A stretch of DNA of 64,000 bases from Bolinopsis microptera. Taxonomy: Eukaryota; Ctenophora; Tentaculata; Lobata; Bolinopsidae. Under the pieces are notes generated by a model that did no database searches, was not told the DNA's origin, and saw only the letters and a program-made list of their open reading frames with translations. This document shows positions 22,884 through 34,268 of the stretch, piece after piece. Made by a program: the position numbers and the translations under genes. The first letter of the stretch is position 1; every line of letters starts with the position of its first letter. Location: NCBI RefSeq assembly GCF_026151205.1, contig NC_087072.1:24455799-24519798 (forward strand), in the 5' to 3' direction.

Positions 22884-23815
22884 AAAGTGTTAGCAAAGTG
22901 CTTAGCCGAGATGATAGATATCTTATCTCTGCGAGTTCTTTACCAGAGCAGAATGAGAATTAAAATTAACCGATGATATAATTTTGCCACCAAACTCCTT
23001 GCTTTCCAGCCTTTTAGTGTTATCATCCATGTATCAGAATTGTTCAACCTCAAGAGCATCATATATGTGCGACAGAGCACTGTTGTGGTTTATTAGCCCA
23101 ACCAGGCCCAAGCTACACTCATGCTTCAATACCATTAGTATGAACTAACCCTAAATAGTATAGTGCCTGGCGGCTGGCATGCCTTACAATACTATTAGAC
23201 TGTTAGGAAGGAAGTTAAACTTTGGCACCGCCATTTTTTCAGTACTGGTACATTAAGTCATGTGGAGGAAATAAAAACTGTAGCTAACTCGTATCCAACA
23301 TTGGACCAATGTTTGTTTACATGTTGGTGACAGTAAGGGAGAAGTACAATATTTTATTCTGTGTGGTTGCTTAGTACCAGTGCTTTAGTACATGGTTTCA
23401 GTACTAGTATAAATGTACCAATACTTTCTGATGCCTGTTCATGTAATCAGAGGCATTTTACTATATTGCTCCCGAATACATTCCCGTACGTATCATTATA
23501 TTCGATGGAATCCAGCCTTGTCAATTTCCAGTGCTCCGTCGTACGGAGTTATTCGTCTACATATAGTCTACAATATAGTTCCATTTTTAGATCTGCTTAT
23601 TTAAAGAGGGCTACCACCCCCTCAATGAGACGTCAACACTACTAATGTTATCATGGTTAATTCGTGGTGAACTTCTTTAAAACTGCGCCTCCCAGTTCCA
23701 TACTACTCATGAGCTGCCTCACTGCAATAATACGGCTTCTGGTGAGGAGACGACGTCCATGGCTATTCTTTAACTGTTGCTATTACTATTCCTATTGTGC
23801 TTACCTCGTTACCCT
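22884..23815. repeat. Repeat R, copy 2 (3'-truncated)
   Basis: Nearly identical to copy 1 over its length. It is cut at CCTCGTTACC, where sequence shared with the LINE 3' region at about 32310 begins. The region equivalent to the last ~200 bases of R is missing. Confidence 0.85.
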
Positions 23816-24125
23816 GGATACGTAATAATCCACATTTTTAAAACCTGTCCTCTTATATATCTTCCCTTGCTATGCAAGCCCTGTCTCTTGTTTATACAAT
23901 TTGTAACCCGTATATTGGGTAGACTGTGTAATTGTTAGTATTTTATATTAAATACAGTTTTGTTACAAGTAATTATTGTTAATTTAACTGGACTAAGGGT
24001 ATACATGGTATTGGAGATTTTCTCTTATTCTTCTACTCTTGGCTTCGCCTGACCTGATTCCATGGTATAAACATGATTGTTGTTTAAATATGTATATTTC
24101 TTGGTATTGATTTGGTATTTTGTAG
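23816..24125 (+). repeat. LINE 3' UTR fragment, second copy
   Basis: Closely matches 32320-32600, where it follows a non-LTR retrotransposon C-terminus. It contains the CTTGCTATGCAAGCCCTGTC motif. No coding part is preserved here. Confidence 0.6.
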
Positions 24126-24416
24126 GCTGCCACTCCGATAATTGTAACCGATAATTATCGCCGATAATCCGTTAAAAAAAGTTATCTGTTTATCTAGATA
24201 AAACAAATTTTCACGGTAATAAAATTCCACATAGACAATTACCGAAAATACTGCCACAAAACCGGAAAATTGTAAAGAAATATTATGTTTCTGCTTCCCA
24301 GTAATCCAAGAAACAGTCCCAAAACTTCTAGTATGATAGAAGAGGTGTTTTACTTAAACGTGAGCTTAGAGGTTTATTAACATTTTGTTTACCTCTGGAA
24401 CTGTAGAAGTAGAACG
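24126..24416 (+). mobile_element. 5' fragment of the TAGGCTATCC hAT-type element
   Basis: Starts TAGGCTGCCACTCCGATAAT, matching the left end of the element at 32601. It stops abruptly at TAGAAGTAGAACG, where block B begins. The duplication breakpoint therefore lies inside this element remnant. Confidence 0.7.
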
Positions 24417-24612
24417 TCCTGTTTTAATTAATTAGAGCAGCATATAATATGACAACTGAATTATGACATGATTGGCAAATAATGGAATTTAATTGAAAAT
24501 AGTGAATAACTTATATAATAAAGAAGTACACAGTAGACACAGTTCAAACATAAACATCGCTATCACAATATCATGATAAAGGATTTTATTCATGTTTGAC
24601 ATTATAGATTTA

Positions 24613-25539
24613 TCATAATGATTGAAGGCTCTTGTGGCTCTTTGCATGAATCCCCATTGAAGCAGGTCTTTTTGTAATAAAGGAACATAAATTACATCTC
24701 AATATGTCAGCCTCAGAATTATTACTATCTGAATGATGACTCAGCAAATGCTTATCTAATAGCATTTTCTTTGAGCTGTTATAAGAACACTTATCACATT
24801 TCCACTTTCTTTCATTTGTGTGAGTTGACTCATGATCTCGAAGTTTTGTCTTGTCTTTCAACATCTTCAAACAATACCTACACTTCAGTTTATGAGACTT
24901 AGTATGATTTCTGAACTCAGAGCTCTCTCTTGTAGAATATGGACATTTTGAACAATATTTTAACTCATGTATCTTCATATGATTTTGTAGTTTAGCTCGT
25001 GTGCGTGTTGCAAAGTTGCACATTACACATTTGAAAAATAAAGAATCCTCATCATGAATTTTTTTATGCTGGGAGATAGCTGACTTCGAGGCAGCTTTAT
25101 AGGGACAAACATTACACTGAAAAGGTTTTTCTCCAGTATGCTTTCTTTGATGGATGGTCAGTTGTCCACTCTCTGTAGCTGACCAAAGACAGAATTGACA
25201 CTTATAAGGTCGAATACCAGTGTGTCGCTTCAAATGTGTATCTAGAGACTGCTTGTGAGCAGTTCTGAAACTGCAATAACTGCATTTAAATGGCTTTAAG
25301 CCAATGTGTTGGCTATTGATGTGTGATAGAACATGTGATTTACAACGTCCACTGTAATCACACATCCTACACTTGAACACTTTCTTTGACGACTTATGAT
25401 CATAAAGACTTGATGTAGGGACTGAATTACAGTGATGCGAACTCAATGTCACATTTGCTCCACAAGGAGCGATATCCTCATCTTCTGTGACGCAGTTAGT
25501 AGATTTCCAGTCATTTCCACATTGTGTCTCATCTGTCAT
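24613..25539 (-). CDS. C2H2 zinc-finger protein, copy B (nine fingers)
   Basis: A 308-codon frame paralogous to 11900-12823, with all nine C2H2 fingers and their zinc ligands intact. Differences lie mostly in the N-terminal tail (one inserted residue near SLYDHKSS) and in the last finger and tail (CSF for CPF, SLQSL for SLELL). The same acceptor-like TTCAG precedes the ATG. Retention of both frames suggests recent duplication or continuing constraint. Confidence 0.85.
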   Translation of the reverse strand: MTDETQCGNDWKSTNCVTEDEDIAPCGANVTLSSHHCNSVPTSSLYDHKSSKKVFKCRMCDYSGRCKSHVLSHINSQHIGLKPFKCSYCSFRTAHKQSLDTHLKRHTGIRPYKCQFCLWSATESGQLTIHQRKHTGEKPFQCNVCPYKAASKSAISQHKKIHDEDSLFFKCVMCNFATRTRAKLQNHMKIHELKYCSKCPYSTRESSEFRNHTKSHKLKCRYCLKMLKDKTKLRDHESTHTNERKWKCDKCSYNSSKKMLLDKHLLSHHSDSNNSEADILRCNLCSFITKRPASMGIHAKSHKSLQSL

Positions 25540-26011
25540 ATTTTTATCCCTGAATCAATATAGTTATCAATGTATGGATTAAAGAATGATACACATAATG
25601 GGTGAGATTACGTGCTACGCCCTAGCTATAGTGCCCAATGAACCATACCAAGCAAGTAGAGATCTCAACACTGCACCATACAATTAGATCTACAGTGCTA
25701 TGAGGTCAGCCCTCAGCTTCCCCTATATAATATATAAGGAGATAAGGGGACTCCCTCACATACAAAATGTTTGAATAGTAATGTTACATAACTATTTCAA
25801 CCCACACAAGACATAATAGAATCATAAGAATGGGAGGCAGCTCAATTAAGGTGGTAACAAGATAAACAAAATGCTTGATAACTTTGTCATTTCAAAGCTG
25901 TTTCACATCATTTTTTAGATCAGATGCAGCAATTAATGATCAACAGTAAGTTGAAAAACTGGGGCATCCAGTATTTTTGGAAAGAACAATATAAGTAATT
26001 TAATATTGAAT

Positions 26012-26172
26012 GAGAGTGGTCTGGAATGTTCCAATTTTCAAATTTTGGCCATAGGATCCTCGAATGAGTAAACAGACTTTGTCTTCCGCAAAGCCACAAG
26101 TCTCAAATGTGAAACACGGCGGTGGTATAAGGTCCAACGTATGTATAACGACGTTTGACCCCCCCTGTATAT
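26012..26172 (-). mobile_element. Fragment related to the mariner-type MITE at 51999
   Basis: On the reverse strand it shares segments with 51999-52160: the GGGTCAAACGTCG-like end, the CACCGCCGTGTTTCACATTTGAG-like stretch in short pieces, and AATTTGAAAATTGGAACATT. The insertion is absent in block A near 14665. It is truncated on one side. Confidence 0.55.
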
Positions 26173-26965
26173 ATTCTACAAAGAGCATACCTCACATTTC
26201 GCACAAGTAGCAACTGACATCCTTAGCATCGTCTAAGAACATAATAATGACAAGAGTAGATACCGCCTATGTTTTACTGAACACAATACACTGAACACAA
26301 TACACTTAGATAAGAAGATCCCTTAAAGTTAAATCAATTTATGATCAATCGTGAGTAACGAAAATTAAGGATGACAGAATTTTTGAAGATATTGGATACG
26401 AAACATGTATCAATTTTTTGCCAATATCTCGCCATATTGGGAACATTTTAACCCGATGTCATATTTTCATGGGGGTGATTCGGGATTAGTGTTCTGAGAT
26501 ACTTACAACATAGATTCATGATTCAAGTTCAAAGTTCAAAGTTGGTTTCAACTGTGAACTGTTGCTAACAGAATTCTTCGAAATTTGTTTTATAAAGGGC
26601 CGGCCCAACATAACAGTTACCATGTGTACTGGGCCGCGCTCAGCCTGTCATTCCGCCTATAAATATTTATGGACATGATAGCCTGCGGTCCCCAGGTAAG
26701 CCCAACAATTACTGTTGGGGCCCTTTTAGAAAAATCTCGAAGATCGAGTGATGTAGCACGCTAGGCTAATATTTAATTGACGATGTCAATTCATCGCAGC
26801 TCTGAGCTCGGCGCGGCACAATAGCGCATTTCGCCGATCTAGCGAGAGAAGCCTCATTGAATGCGCGGCGCGGCACAGTAACGCATTGCGCTACAAGGCT
26901 AATATGAACTCGGAAATTCAGATTTGTGATTACCTGGGCGACCTAATACAGGGCTATATATACAA

Positions 26966-27044
26966 TTGTATCACGTGTATCGTCTTCGACGATACAGGGG
27001 GAGCCGCGCACTTCGTGCGCGGCGGGTCATACGACGTATGACAA
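26966..27044. mobile_element. Short MITE (TTGTATCACG...GTATGACAA) with 8-bp TSD
   Basis: 79 bases with imperfect inverted ends TTGTATCACGT / ACGTATGACAA, flanked by ATATACAA on both sides. The core is the strong palindrome GCCGCGCACTTCGTGCGCGGC. Same family as 27203-27310 and 53656-53801. Confidence 0.8.
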
Positions 27045-27077
27045 ATATACAAGGCTATATTGCCTCACGGTGTAGGC

Positions 27078-27151
27078 TTACCTGGGGACCTCAGGCTATC
27101 ATGTCCCGAATAGAGATTAGGCGGAATGACAGGCTGAGCGCGGCCCAGTAA
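27078..27151. mobile_element. Short MITE (TTACCTGGGG...CCCAGTAA) with 9-bp TSD
   Basis: 74 bases flanked by GGTGTAGGC on both sides (27069-27077 and 27152-27160). Block A has a single GGTGTAGGC near 15980, an empty site. The ends resemble those of sequences at about 15350-15495 and 61600-61720. Confidence 0.75.
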
Positions 27152-27202
27152 GGTGTAGGCCTGACGCGCGGCTGTATCGTGGCTTTCGCCCCAAGATGCC
27201 TC

Positions 27203-27310
27203 TTGTCATACGTTGTATGACCCGCCACGCACGAGTGCGCGGCTCACCCTGTTGCCTGTATCGTCAGGACGGTAAAGTGGAACGACCGTGGGGGTCACAA
27301 CGTGATACAA
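27203..27310. mobile_element. Short MITE, inverted copy, with 8-bp TSD
   Basis: 108 bases from TTGTCATACGTTG to AACGTGATACAA, flanked by GATGCCTC and GACGCCTC (one mismatch). Block A carries GACGCCTC once at the matching site (about 16034). Confidence 0.8.
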
Positions 27311-27903
27311 GACGCCTCCACTAAGTGAACTGAAAATGGGGGTCACGACGTGATACGAATTGAAACAACAGTAATTAATTTTTGGTTCAAACAATTAATA
27401 TTATAAATTATAAGTAGAACGCATATAAAGTCAGTTTCTTTGAGCATGTATAAATATATTAGCTTATATATCTCACCTTTACAATATTAAAACGGATACC
27501 AGACGTCAGTCAAAAAACTTAAAGCTCAAACTGAAGCTAACATACTATATATATATAAATTGTAATAACAACCACGGAATAAATAACGCTATTATTTCAT
27601 CGCTAAAGCATTAACAATTTTCGATTAAATTTAACAACAAAATCAAATCATTGTCTCAATCCCTCAAATCTGCTAGTTGTAGTAAAACAGTGATAATTTT
27701 TTTCAAAAGATTAAAATTTACCATTAAGGGGAACAATGTCCTCCCGATTTAGATTACCCAGTATGCTGTAACATTTATATTTATTAAGGAACGATGATTA
27801 TAAAGGTTAAAAATAAATTATTTTTGACGTCAATGGTTCAAAGGCTGCGCGAGACTTCGTTTCATCGAGAAAAATATAAGCGTTAACAACGCTAACTCAT
27901 AAC

Positions 27904-30116
27904 TCAGCCGATAAGTTTGCGGATATTATCCTTGATGAAGGACTTTCGGTCCGTCAAATCCACACCAGGATATAAACCATATATCTTTTTGAGGGCATCT
28001 TTCATGGAGACTTCTTCCAAGTCTATATTTTCAACAGTCTTCTTAATTGAACCAATCAAATCTTCATCGGTTGGACCAGAGAAGGAATCATCTTTCGAAA
28101 TGTCCGTTATAGATTCACTGAGTTTACGTTTTTTCGTTGGGTTAGTAATAGTATTTGTTTCAAGATCATTGTCTTCTGAAACTGATTCTGACTCACTTAA
28201 GGAGTCGTCTCCTTCTACCTCATCGTCCGTGTCCCGTTTCTTTGGAGTAGCTTTCTTTCTTTTTGGAGTCGTTTTGGGTTTCGATTTTGCAGCCGATTTC
28301 TTTTTGGCAGGAGTCGTCTTTCCCTCGTCATCTTTTGTGGACGACCTTCGTCTTTTGGAGGGTGTCTTACTTTTCTTTTTGCTAGGAGCATGTCTGCCTT
28401 TATCTTCTGGTGACATAAGAAAGTCCATGAGTTCTTGCATGGTTGAGTTCTGATTGAGGCCCAGCAGTTTCATTGACAGTTTCCTGTCGACTGACTTCAT
28501 TTTTCTGCAATAAGTGAAGATGAAGGTTTAAAAAAAGAAGATATAATTTTCCCGAAAAATTTTGCAAGTTTAAAAAATTGGCCAGGCAAATGATTTAGCG
28601 AGAGGGAAATTTCTGAGGGCAGGATATCGTTAATTTGACGAAACAATCTTAAACTATTATTATACAATGAACTCAAAGATAAATAACAAACACTAACTTG
28701 ATTGAGGTTAGTTTGCTTGAGTACAATTTGGAATTCTCGTCGAAATTGAACCCGTTGAACCTGCGGACATTTCCTTTGCGTTGTAGGGATACTCCTTGAC
28801 TATTGTACATGAGCCGGTGCATTGAGATGTAGCTATCCGAATGTGTCTTACTCATGTACTCCGTAACTATAAACATTTATAATCAAGAAATCTCTTATTT
28901 AAATGAATTATGAGATATTATCCAGCAAGTATAGAGATATATTTTGAACTAGATAACAAGTAGCCGGTAGCCATTAAATGTTCCTAGAAATTCATCGATA
29001 AATCTATAAATAATTGCTATATAAATCGTTTAAATAAATAAGCGTATTACTTCCTTTCTAAACTCAGAAACCCCACTGATTTATTCCTCAAGAAGTTAGA
29101 AAGAAAGCTGCCAAACCTATCTCAATTTCTCCAAGTAGAGTACCACGTCCCACTTCAAAATCCAAGCCCTTTTTCTCTTTCGCAGGAGCTGCACTGGTGA
29201 AAGTTTGTACAGCAGTCCTCCGTCGTTTTCCTTCTACTATCACTGGTTTCTGGCCTGGAGTTAAAACAATACAGTTAGAAAAGTACACTGCATTCATAGG
29301 TACGGCCGAGATCATCATCGACCAACAGCTATCTTCAAGCGGACGCAAATTGATATTTTTCAGTCTATGACAGCTAACGATGTTTGACATAATTCAGCAT
29401 AAAGGGGAGAGAAGTGTTGGATTCTACAAAAATGATGTACTTGAAGGAGTGCGGGGGAAGCTTCATGTAGAGCTGCTCTGCTTTGAACCAAACCATGGAT
29501 CAAGTAAGGGATTTCACGTCTTATATCAAAATTTGAATAACTCTTGAAAGAATAAATAGCTTCGTTTTTATCAATATTTTCCCATCTTACCTGCATTAAA
29601 TTTCCAGGGTGTACTTTATAACGAGGATATTAAGGAGACACCATGTGTAACACCATGTGTAACACCAGGTGTAACACCAGGTGTAACACCATGTGTAACA
29701 CCAGGTGTAACACCAGGTGTAACACCACGTGTAACACCACGTGTAACACCACGTGTAACACCATGTGTAACACCAGGTGTAACACCATGAGTGCTTCAGA
29801 ATATGCACGAGGGGACTAGTGGCGCAGGTTTGTCATATCACTTAATACGTAGTTTGCATAATTTGTTAATTTTCCTAAAATCAAATTAAATAGTTTCACT
29901 GATAAAAGGGAGCACACATCTCTTATTCACGTAAAACTCGCACACTCAAATTGAACTATACTCCCAACAAAGTAACATTTTAATGCTACAAATAGTTCAA
30001 CAAGAAAAACCTGATGATTTGGAGAAGGAGTCATCAATTGCTAATTCTTCTTTCTCAGATTCTTCAGTTTCTCCTTCCACCCGGGAATCCTCCAGCTTTG
30101 AGTCGTTACTCTCAAC
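27904..30116 (-). CDS. DEK: DEK chromatin protein, copy B
   Basis: Exons 30116-30011, 29254 to about 29089, 28866-28698 and 28504-27904, with the same phases as copy A. In the final exon it differs from copy A by three residues (for example IGSIKK for IGAIKK). It keeps the SAP-like region, the basic PKKxKxx linker and the DEK C-terminal domain, so it is not visibly damaged there. The intron before the last exon is short (about 190 bases) because it lacks the TTAA element. As in copy A, exon 2 runs into a stop after FFLTS without a clear GT donor, and no initiator exon is found. Upstream lies repeat R. Confidence 0.85.
29636..29790. repeat. 12-bp minisatellite in DEK copy B intron
   Basis: About 13 copies of the same 12-bp unit as 21026-21231. 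Here it is a mix of three variants at one position (CCATGTG, CCAGGTG, CCACGTG), whereas the copy A array is uniform. Confidence 0.9.
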
Positions 30117-30209
30117 CTGAGGGAAAAATGTATTTAAGTCTATCATTATTGAAATTGTAGATAATTGATCATTGTTGATGAATGATGATTGCCTGTAGTG
30201 GTAAAAATT

Positions 30210-30265
30210 TCATCTACATGTAATGGAAGTTATGCGCTGAAGTGTTAGCAAAGTGCTTAGCCGAT
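30210..30265. repeat. Repeat R, copy 3, left piece
   Basis: The first ~56 bases of R up to CTTAGCCGAT, interrupted by the foldback element. R continues at 37254. Confidence 0.85.
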
Positions 30266-30793
30266 AGTAGTATATGATGCATTTTTCAATAGCCATTTTG
30301 GGAAAAAGTGGGGCACACATAATGAAAGTAAGCATATTACGTAATGTTACCGGCGGCGGCCTTGTAACTAGTGTGATATATCATGTTCCATGTGGAAACT
30401 ATACTGGATGTAACTTGATTATTACGTCATGTTCATTGCTCACGGTACATTTGTGATCTTATCATGTAACGATCTTACCAGATTAGAGTGGGTCAAAGTG
30501 AAGTTATAATGTGTCACAAGCACACAATCCGTTATCCTATAGATCGCTCGAGTGACTCATATTAATATTTTTAACCCTTATAATTGGTGTAATATTACGC
30601 TCCACGTGGAAGCTGCATTGGATCAATGTGACTCAAAAATTTGTTAACATCACAATTTGTATAGATCACCCCGGTGTTATTAGATCATAATGTTTTCAAG
30701 TGATCACCTGAACAATTATCGTACCCCACATGATCAGGGTACCTCTAAAATATCAGACATTATATGTTGCTACGTAGTCCCACGTGAAAATGT

Positions 30794-32045
30794 ATTATTA
30801 TTATTAATGACGAATATTATTATTATTAATGACGGGTATTATTATTATTAGTGGCGGTATTATTGTTAATAATGACGGGTATTATTATTAATGACGGGTA
30901 TTATTAATAATGACGGGTATTATTATTATTAATGACGAATATTATTATTATTAATGACGGGTATTATTATTAATGACGGGTATTATTATTAATGACGGGT
31001 ATTATTATTAATGACGGGTATTATTATTATTAATGACGGGTATTATTAATAATGACGGGTATTATTATTAATGACGGGTATTATTAATAATAACGGGTAT
31101 TATTATCAATGACGGGTATTATTATTATAAGTAACAGTATCATTATTATTAATAATGACGGGTATTATTATTAATGACGGGTATTATTATTAATGACGGG
31201 TATTATTATTATTAGTGGCGGTATTATTGTTAATAATGACGGGTATTATTATTAATGACGGGTATTATTAATAATGACGGGTATTATTATTATTAATGAC
31301 GAATATTATTATTATTAATGACGGGTATTATTATTAATGACGGGTATTATTATTAATGACGGGTATTATTATTAATGACGGGTATTATTATTATTAATGA
31401 CGGGTATTATTAATAATGACGGGTATTATTATTAATGACGGGTATTATTAATAATAACGGGTATTATTATCAATGACGGGTATTATTATTATAAGTAACA
31501 GTATCATTATTATTAATAATGACGGACATTATTAATAATGACGGGTATTATTATTAATGACGGGTATTATTATTAGTGTCGGGACGGATATTCTTATTAG
31601 TGACGGGTATAACCAATGAATACGGAATAATGACGGAAATTTTTAATAATGACGGGTATTATTATTAATGACGGGTATTATTATTAGTGTCGGGTATTAT
31701 AATTATTAGTGCTGGGTATTATTATTATTATTAGTGACGGGTATTATTATTATTATTAATAATGACATTATTAATAATGACGGGTATTATTATTAATGAC
31801 GGGTATTATTATTAGTGTCGGGTATTATAATTATTAGTGCTGAAATGTTTAATACCGTCATTAATAATAACAATACCCGTCATTAATAATAATACCCGTC
31901 ACTAATAAAAAATAATAATAATAATACCCGTCACTAATAATAATAATAATACCCAGCACTAATAATTATAATACCCGACACTAATAATAATACCCGTCAT
32001 TAATAATAATACCCGTCATTATTAATAATGTCATTATTAATAATA
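30794..32045. repeat. ATT-rich minisatellite, left array of the foldback
   Basis: Irregular units built from ATTATTATTAATGACGGGT, with a higher-order repeat (blocks of about 360 bases recur from 30830 and 31200). Around 31855 the polarity flips: the remaining copies read AATAATACCCGTCATTAAT, so the array contains its own inversion point. Confidence 0.9.
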
Positions 32046-32052
32046 ATAATAA

Positions 32053-32240
32053 AGAGAAATTAAGAAGAACTGGAATTTACGAAAGGTCACAATCGTCCCT
32101 GTGGTGATTGGCGCATTAGGAACTATCACCATTAACTTTCGTAAATACCTCGACGCAGTCCACTGCAATCTGAGCATCTCTAATCTCCAGAAGACAGCTC
32201 TGCTTGGATCAGCCAGAATTCTCAGGATGGTCTTAGACAT
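32053..32240 (+). pseudogene. C-terminus of a non-LTR retrotransposon ORF2
   Basis: A plus-strand frame reads VTIVPVVIGALGTITINF and ends QKTALLGSARILRMVLDI before a stop. This IPVVxGALG...LQKxALLGxARILR signature is typical of the extreme C-terminus of many metazoan non-LTR retrotransposon polyproteins. Nothing upstream of it is coding; the 5' side is minisatellite. The 3' UTR appears to follow to about 34268, split by a hAT-type insertion. Confidence 0.75.
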
Positions 32241-34268
32241 ATGATATTACTGAGAGTATAATACACTGTAGATACTCTATATTTAGTTTATTCTTCACTG
32301 GATACTGTAATAAACACTTTTTACCTGGTCCTCTTATATATCTTCCCTTGCTATGCAAGCCCTGTCTCTTGTTTATACAATTTTTAACCCGTATATTGGG
32401 TAGACTGTGTATTTGTTATGTATTTTATATTAAATACAGTTTTGTGTACAAGTAATTATTGTTATTTACTGGACTAAGGGGTATACATGTATTGGAGTTT
32501 TTCTCTTATTCTTCTTCTCTTGCTCTGCATGACCTGATTCTTGTATAAACATGATGTTTGTTTAAATATTGTATATTCTTGTATTGATTGTGGTATTTTG
32601 TAGGCTATCCACTCCGATAATTGTAACCGATAATTATCTCCGATAATCCGTTAAAAAAAGTTATCTGTTTATCTAGATAAAACATATTTTTATCGGTATA
32701 AAAATTCACTAGATATTACCGAAAATACTGCCACAATACCGTAAAATTGTAAAGAAATATTAGTGTTTCTGCCTTCCCAAGTAATCCAAGAAACAGTCCC
32801 AAACGTCTTCTAGTATGATAGAAGAGGTAGTTTACTTAAACGTGAGCTTAAGAGGTTTATTTACATTTGTTTACCTCTGGAACTGTAGAAGTAGAACTAT
32901 ATGAACTGTTGAAATCCAGAGAAGGTTATTGACATTGTTCTGTTGAGGAAGATGCTGGCATTTTATCTTACAACCATTTTGGAGACGGGCACGAGCATGT
33001 TACTGTTAACAAGAGTCAAAAATACCTGCAGGGCACTCAATTGAATTCCGTAAGTGTTCTGGGCGTGAAACATTGTCTTCAGGAGAAGGAATCTGTTGCT
33101 CCAAGTTATCAACAGGATAAGAAAATGGTTCACTGAATCTCTTTAAATGCTTTACTGTTTCTCAGTCTACTGTTTTGAAGAGAACAAGTGCACTACTGTT
33201 CTCAGGAGAAGGAAACCCTTGGTCTACTGTTTTGAAGAAAACTAGTGCACTACTGTTCTCAGGAGAAGAAAACCGGTGGTCTACTGCACTGTTTTGAAGA
33301 GAACTAGTGCGTTACTGTTCTCAGGAGAAGAAAACCGGTGGTCTACTGTTTTGAAGAGAACTAGTGCGTTACTGTTCTCAGGAGAAGAAAACCGGTGGTC
33401 TACTGTTTTGAAGAGAACTAGTGCGTTACTGTTCTCAGGAGAAGAAAACCGGTGATCACTAGTTTACTGTTTTGAAGAGAACAGGTGCACTACTGTTCTC
33501 AGGAGAAGGAAACCCTTGGTCTACTGTTTTGAAGAGAACTGGTAGTACACTACTGTTCTTAGGAGAAGAAACCCGTTGGTCTACTATTTTGAAGAAAACT
33601 GGTGCACTTCTGCTCCCCGGAGAAGAAAACTGATGCTCTTATATTTTCAAAAGAAAGGAAGTGGTACTTTAGCAAGATTACTGGTAAACAGTAATAAAAG
33701 TCGACAATTAGTTTTTGCGAAATTTTGAAAATATTTTGGCTTTGGCCTTCAGCAGAAAAATTATCGGTTTTATCGGTTTTATCTAGATAAAACCTAAATC
33801 TTTATCTGTTTATCTAGATAAAAGATTTCATACCGATAATGGATAGCCTAGTATTTTGTGGGTCAGATTCAGCAATACCCAATGGATACTTGCTGAATCA
33901 CTGTTTTATACACTCTGTAGCCAGTCCCTGTGTTCCGTCCCTTGCCCTGCAAGCCCTGTTTCTTGATTATACAGCATTTATTTATCGTGTATTACATTGT
34001 AGTAGGTAATAAACATTTGTAGTAGTGTAGGATTGTTTTAATTTCTTTTTGCTAGGTTTTATAATATTTATTTGTATAATTTGTGATTGTTTCTCCCGGT
34101 TTTCTTCCCTTGCGTAGCAAGCCCTGTCTCTTGTAAAAACAACCTCGAAAGATTTGTAGATACACATAGTCTCTACACCTTTACCCTCTGGTCCCTAGGG
34201 TCAGCTGATCCCGGGCCAGAGGAAAACTACCGACTGCCAAGGTTTGACGCCTAGGCAGTCGAGACCTC
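32241..34268 (+). repeat. LINE 3' UTR split by a hAT-type element
   Basis: Sequence 32241-32592 and 33859-34268 flanks the element at 32601-33850. It carries three variants of a CTTGC...GCAAGCCCTGT(C/T)TCTTG motif (about 32346, 33940 and 34107). Near its end are two stable-looking hairpins, CCTCTGGTCCC/GGGCCAGAGG (34187-34223) and CGACTGCC/GGCAGTCG (34231-34261). The CTTGC motif also occurs at 23860. Confidence 0.55.
32601..33850 (+). mobile_element. Non-autonomous hAT-type element, copy 1
   Basis: Ends TAGGCTATCC / GGATAGCCTA with a perfect 8-bp duplication GTATTTTG (32593-32600 and 33851-33858), the size typical of hAT elements. Sub-terminal sequence is rich in TTATCTAGATAA palindromes. 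The interior has about eight copies of a 57-bp unit (TGTTTTGAAGAGAAC...). No transposase is present. Confidence 0.85.

Larger units (their letters stand above)
24417..30259. repeat. Segmental duplication, block B
   Basis: Counterpart of 11703-21651 with the same gene order. Insertions private to this block include a mariner-like fragment (about 26012-26172) and three small MITEs (26966-27044, 27078-27151, 27203-27310). Its right side continues into repeat R, which is interrupted by the foldback element at 30266. Confidence 0.9.

Noticed and set aside
32037-32240. Minus-strand 67-codon frame (LADPSRAVFWRLEM...)
   Set aside because: The plus strand of the same bases gives the retrotransposon C-terminus (PVVIGALG, QKTALLGSARIL), which explains the openness.
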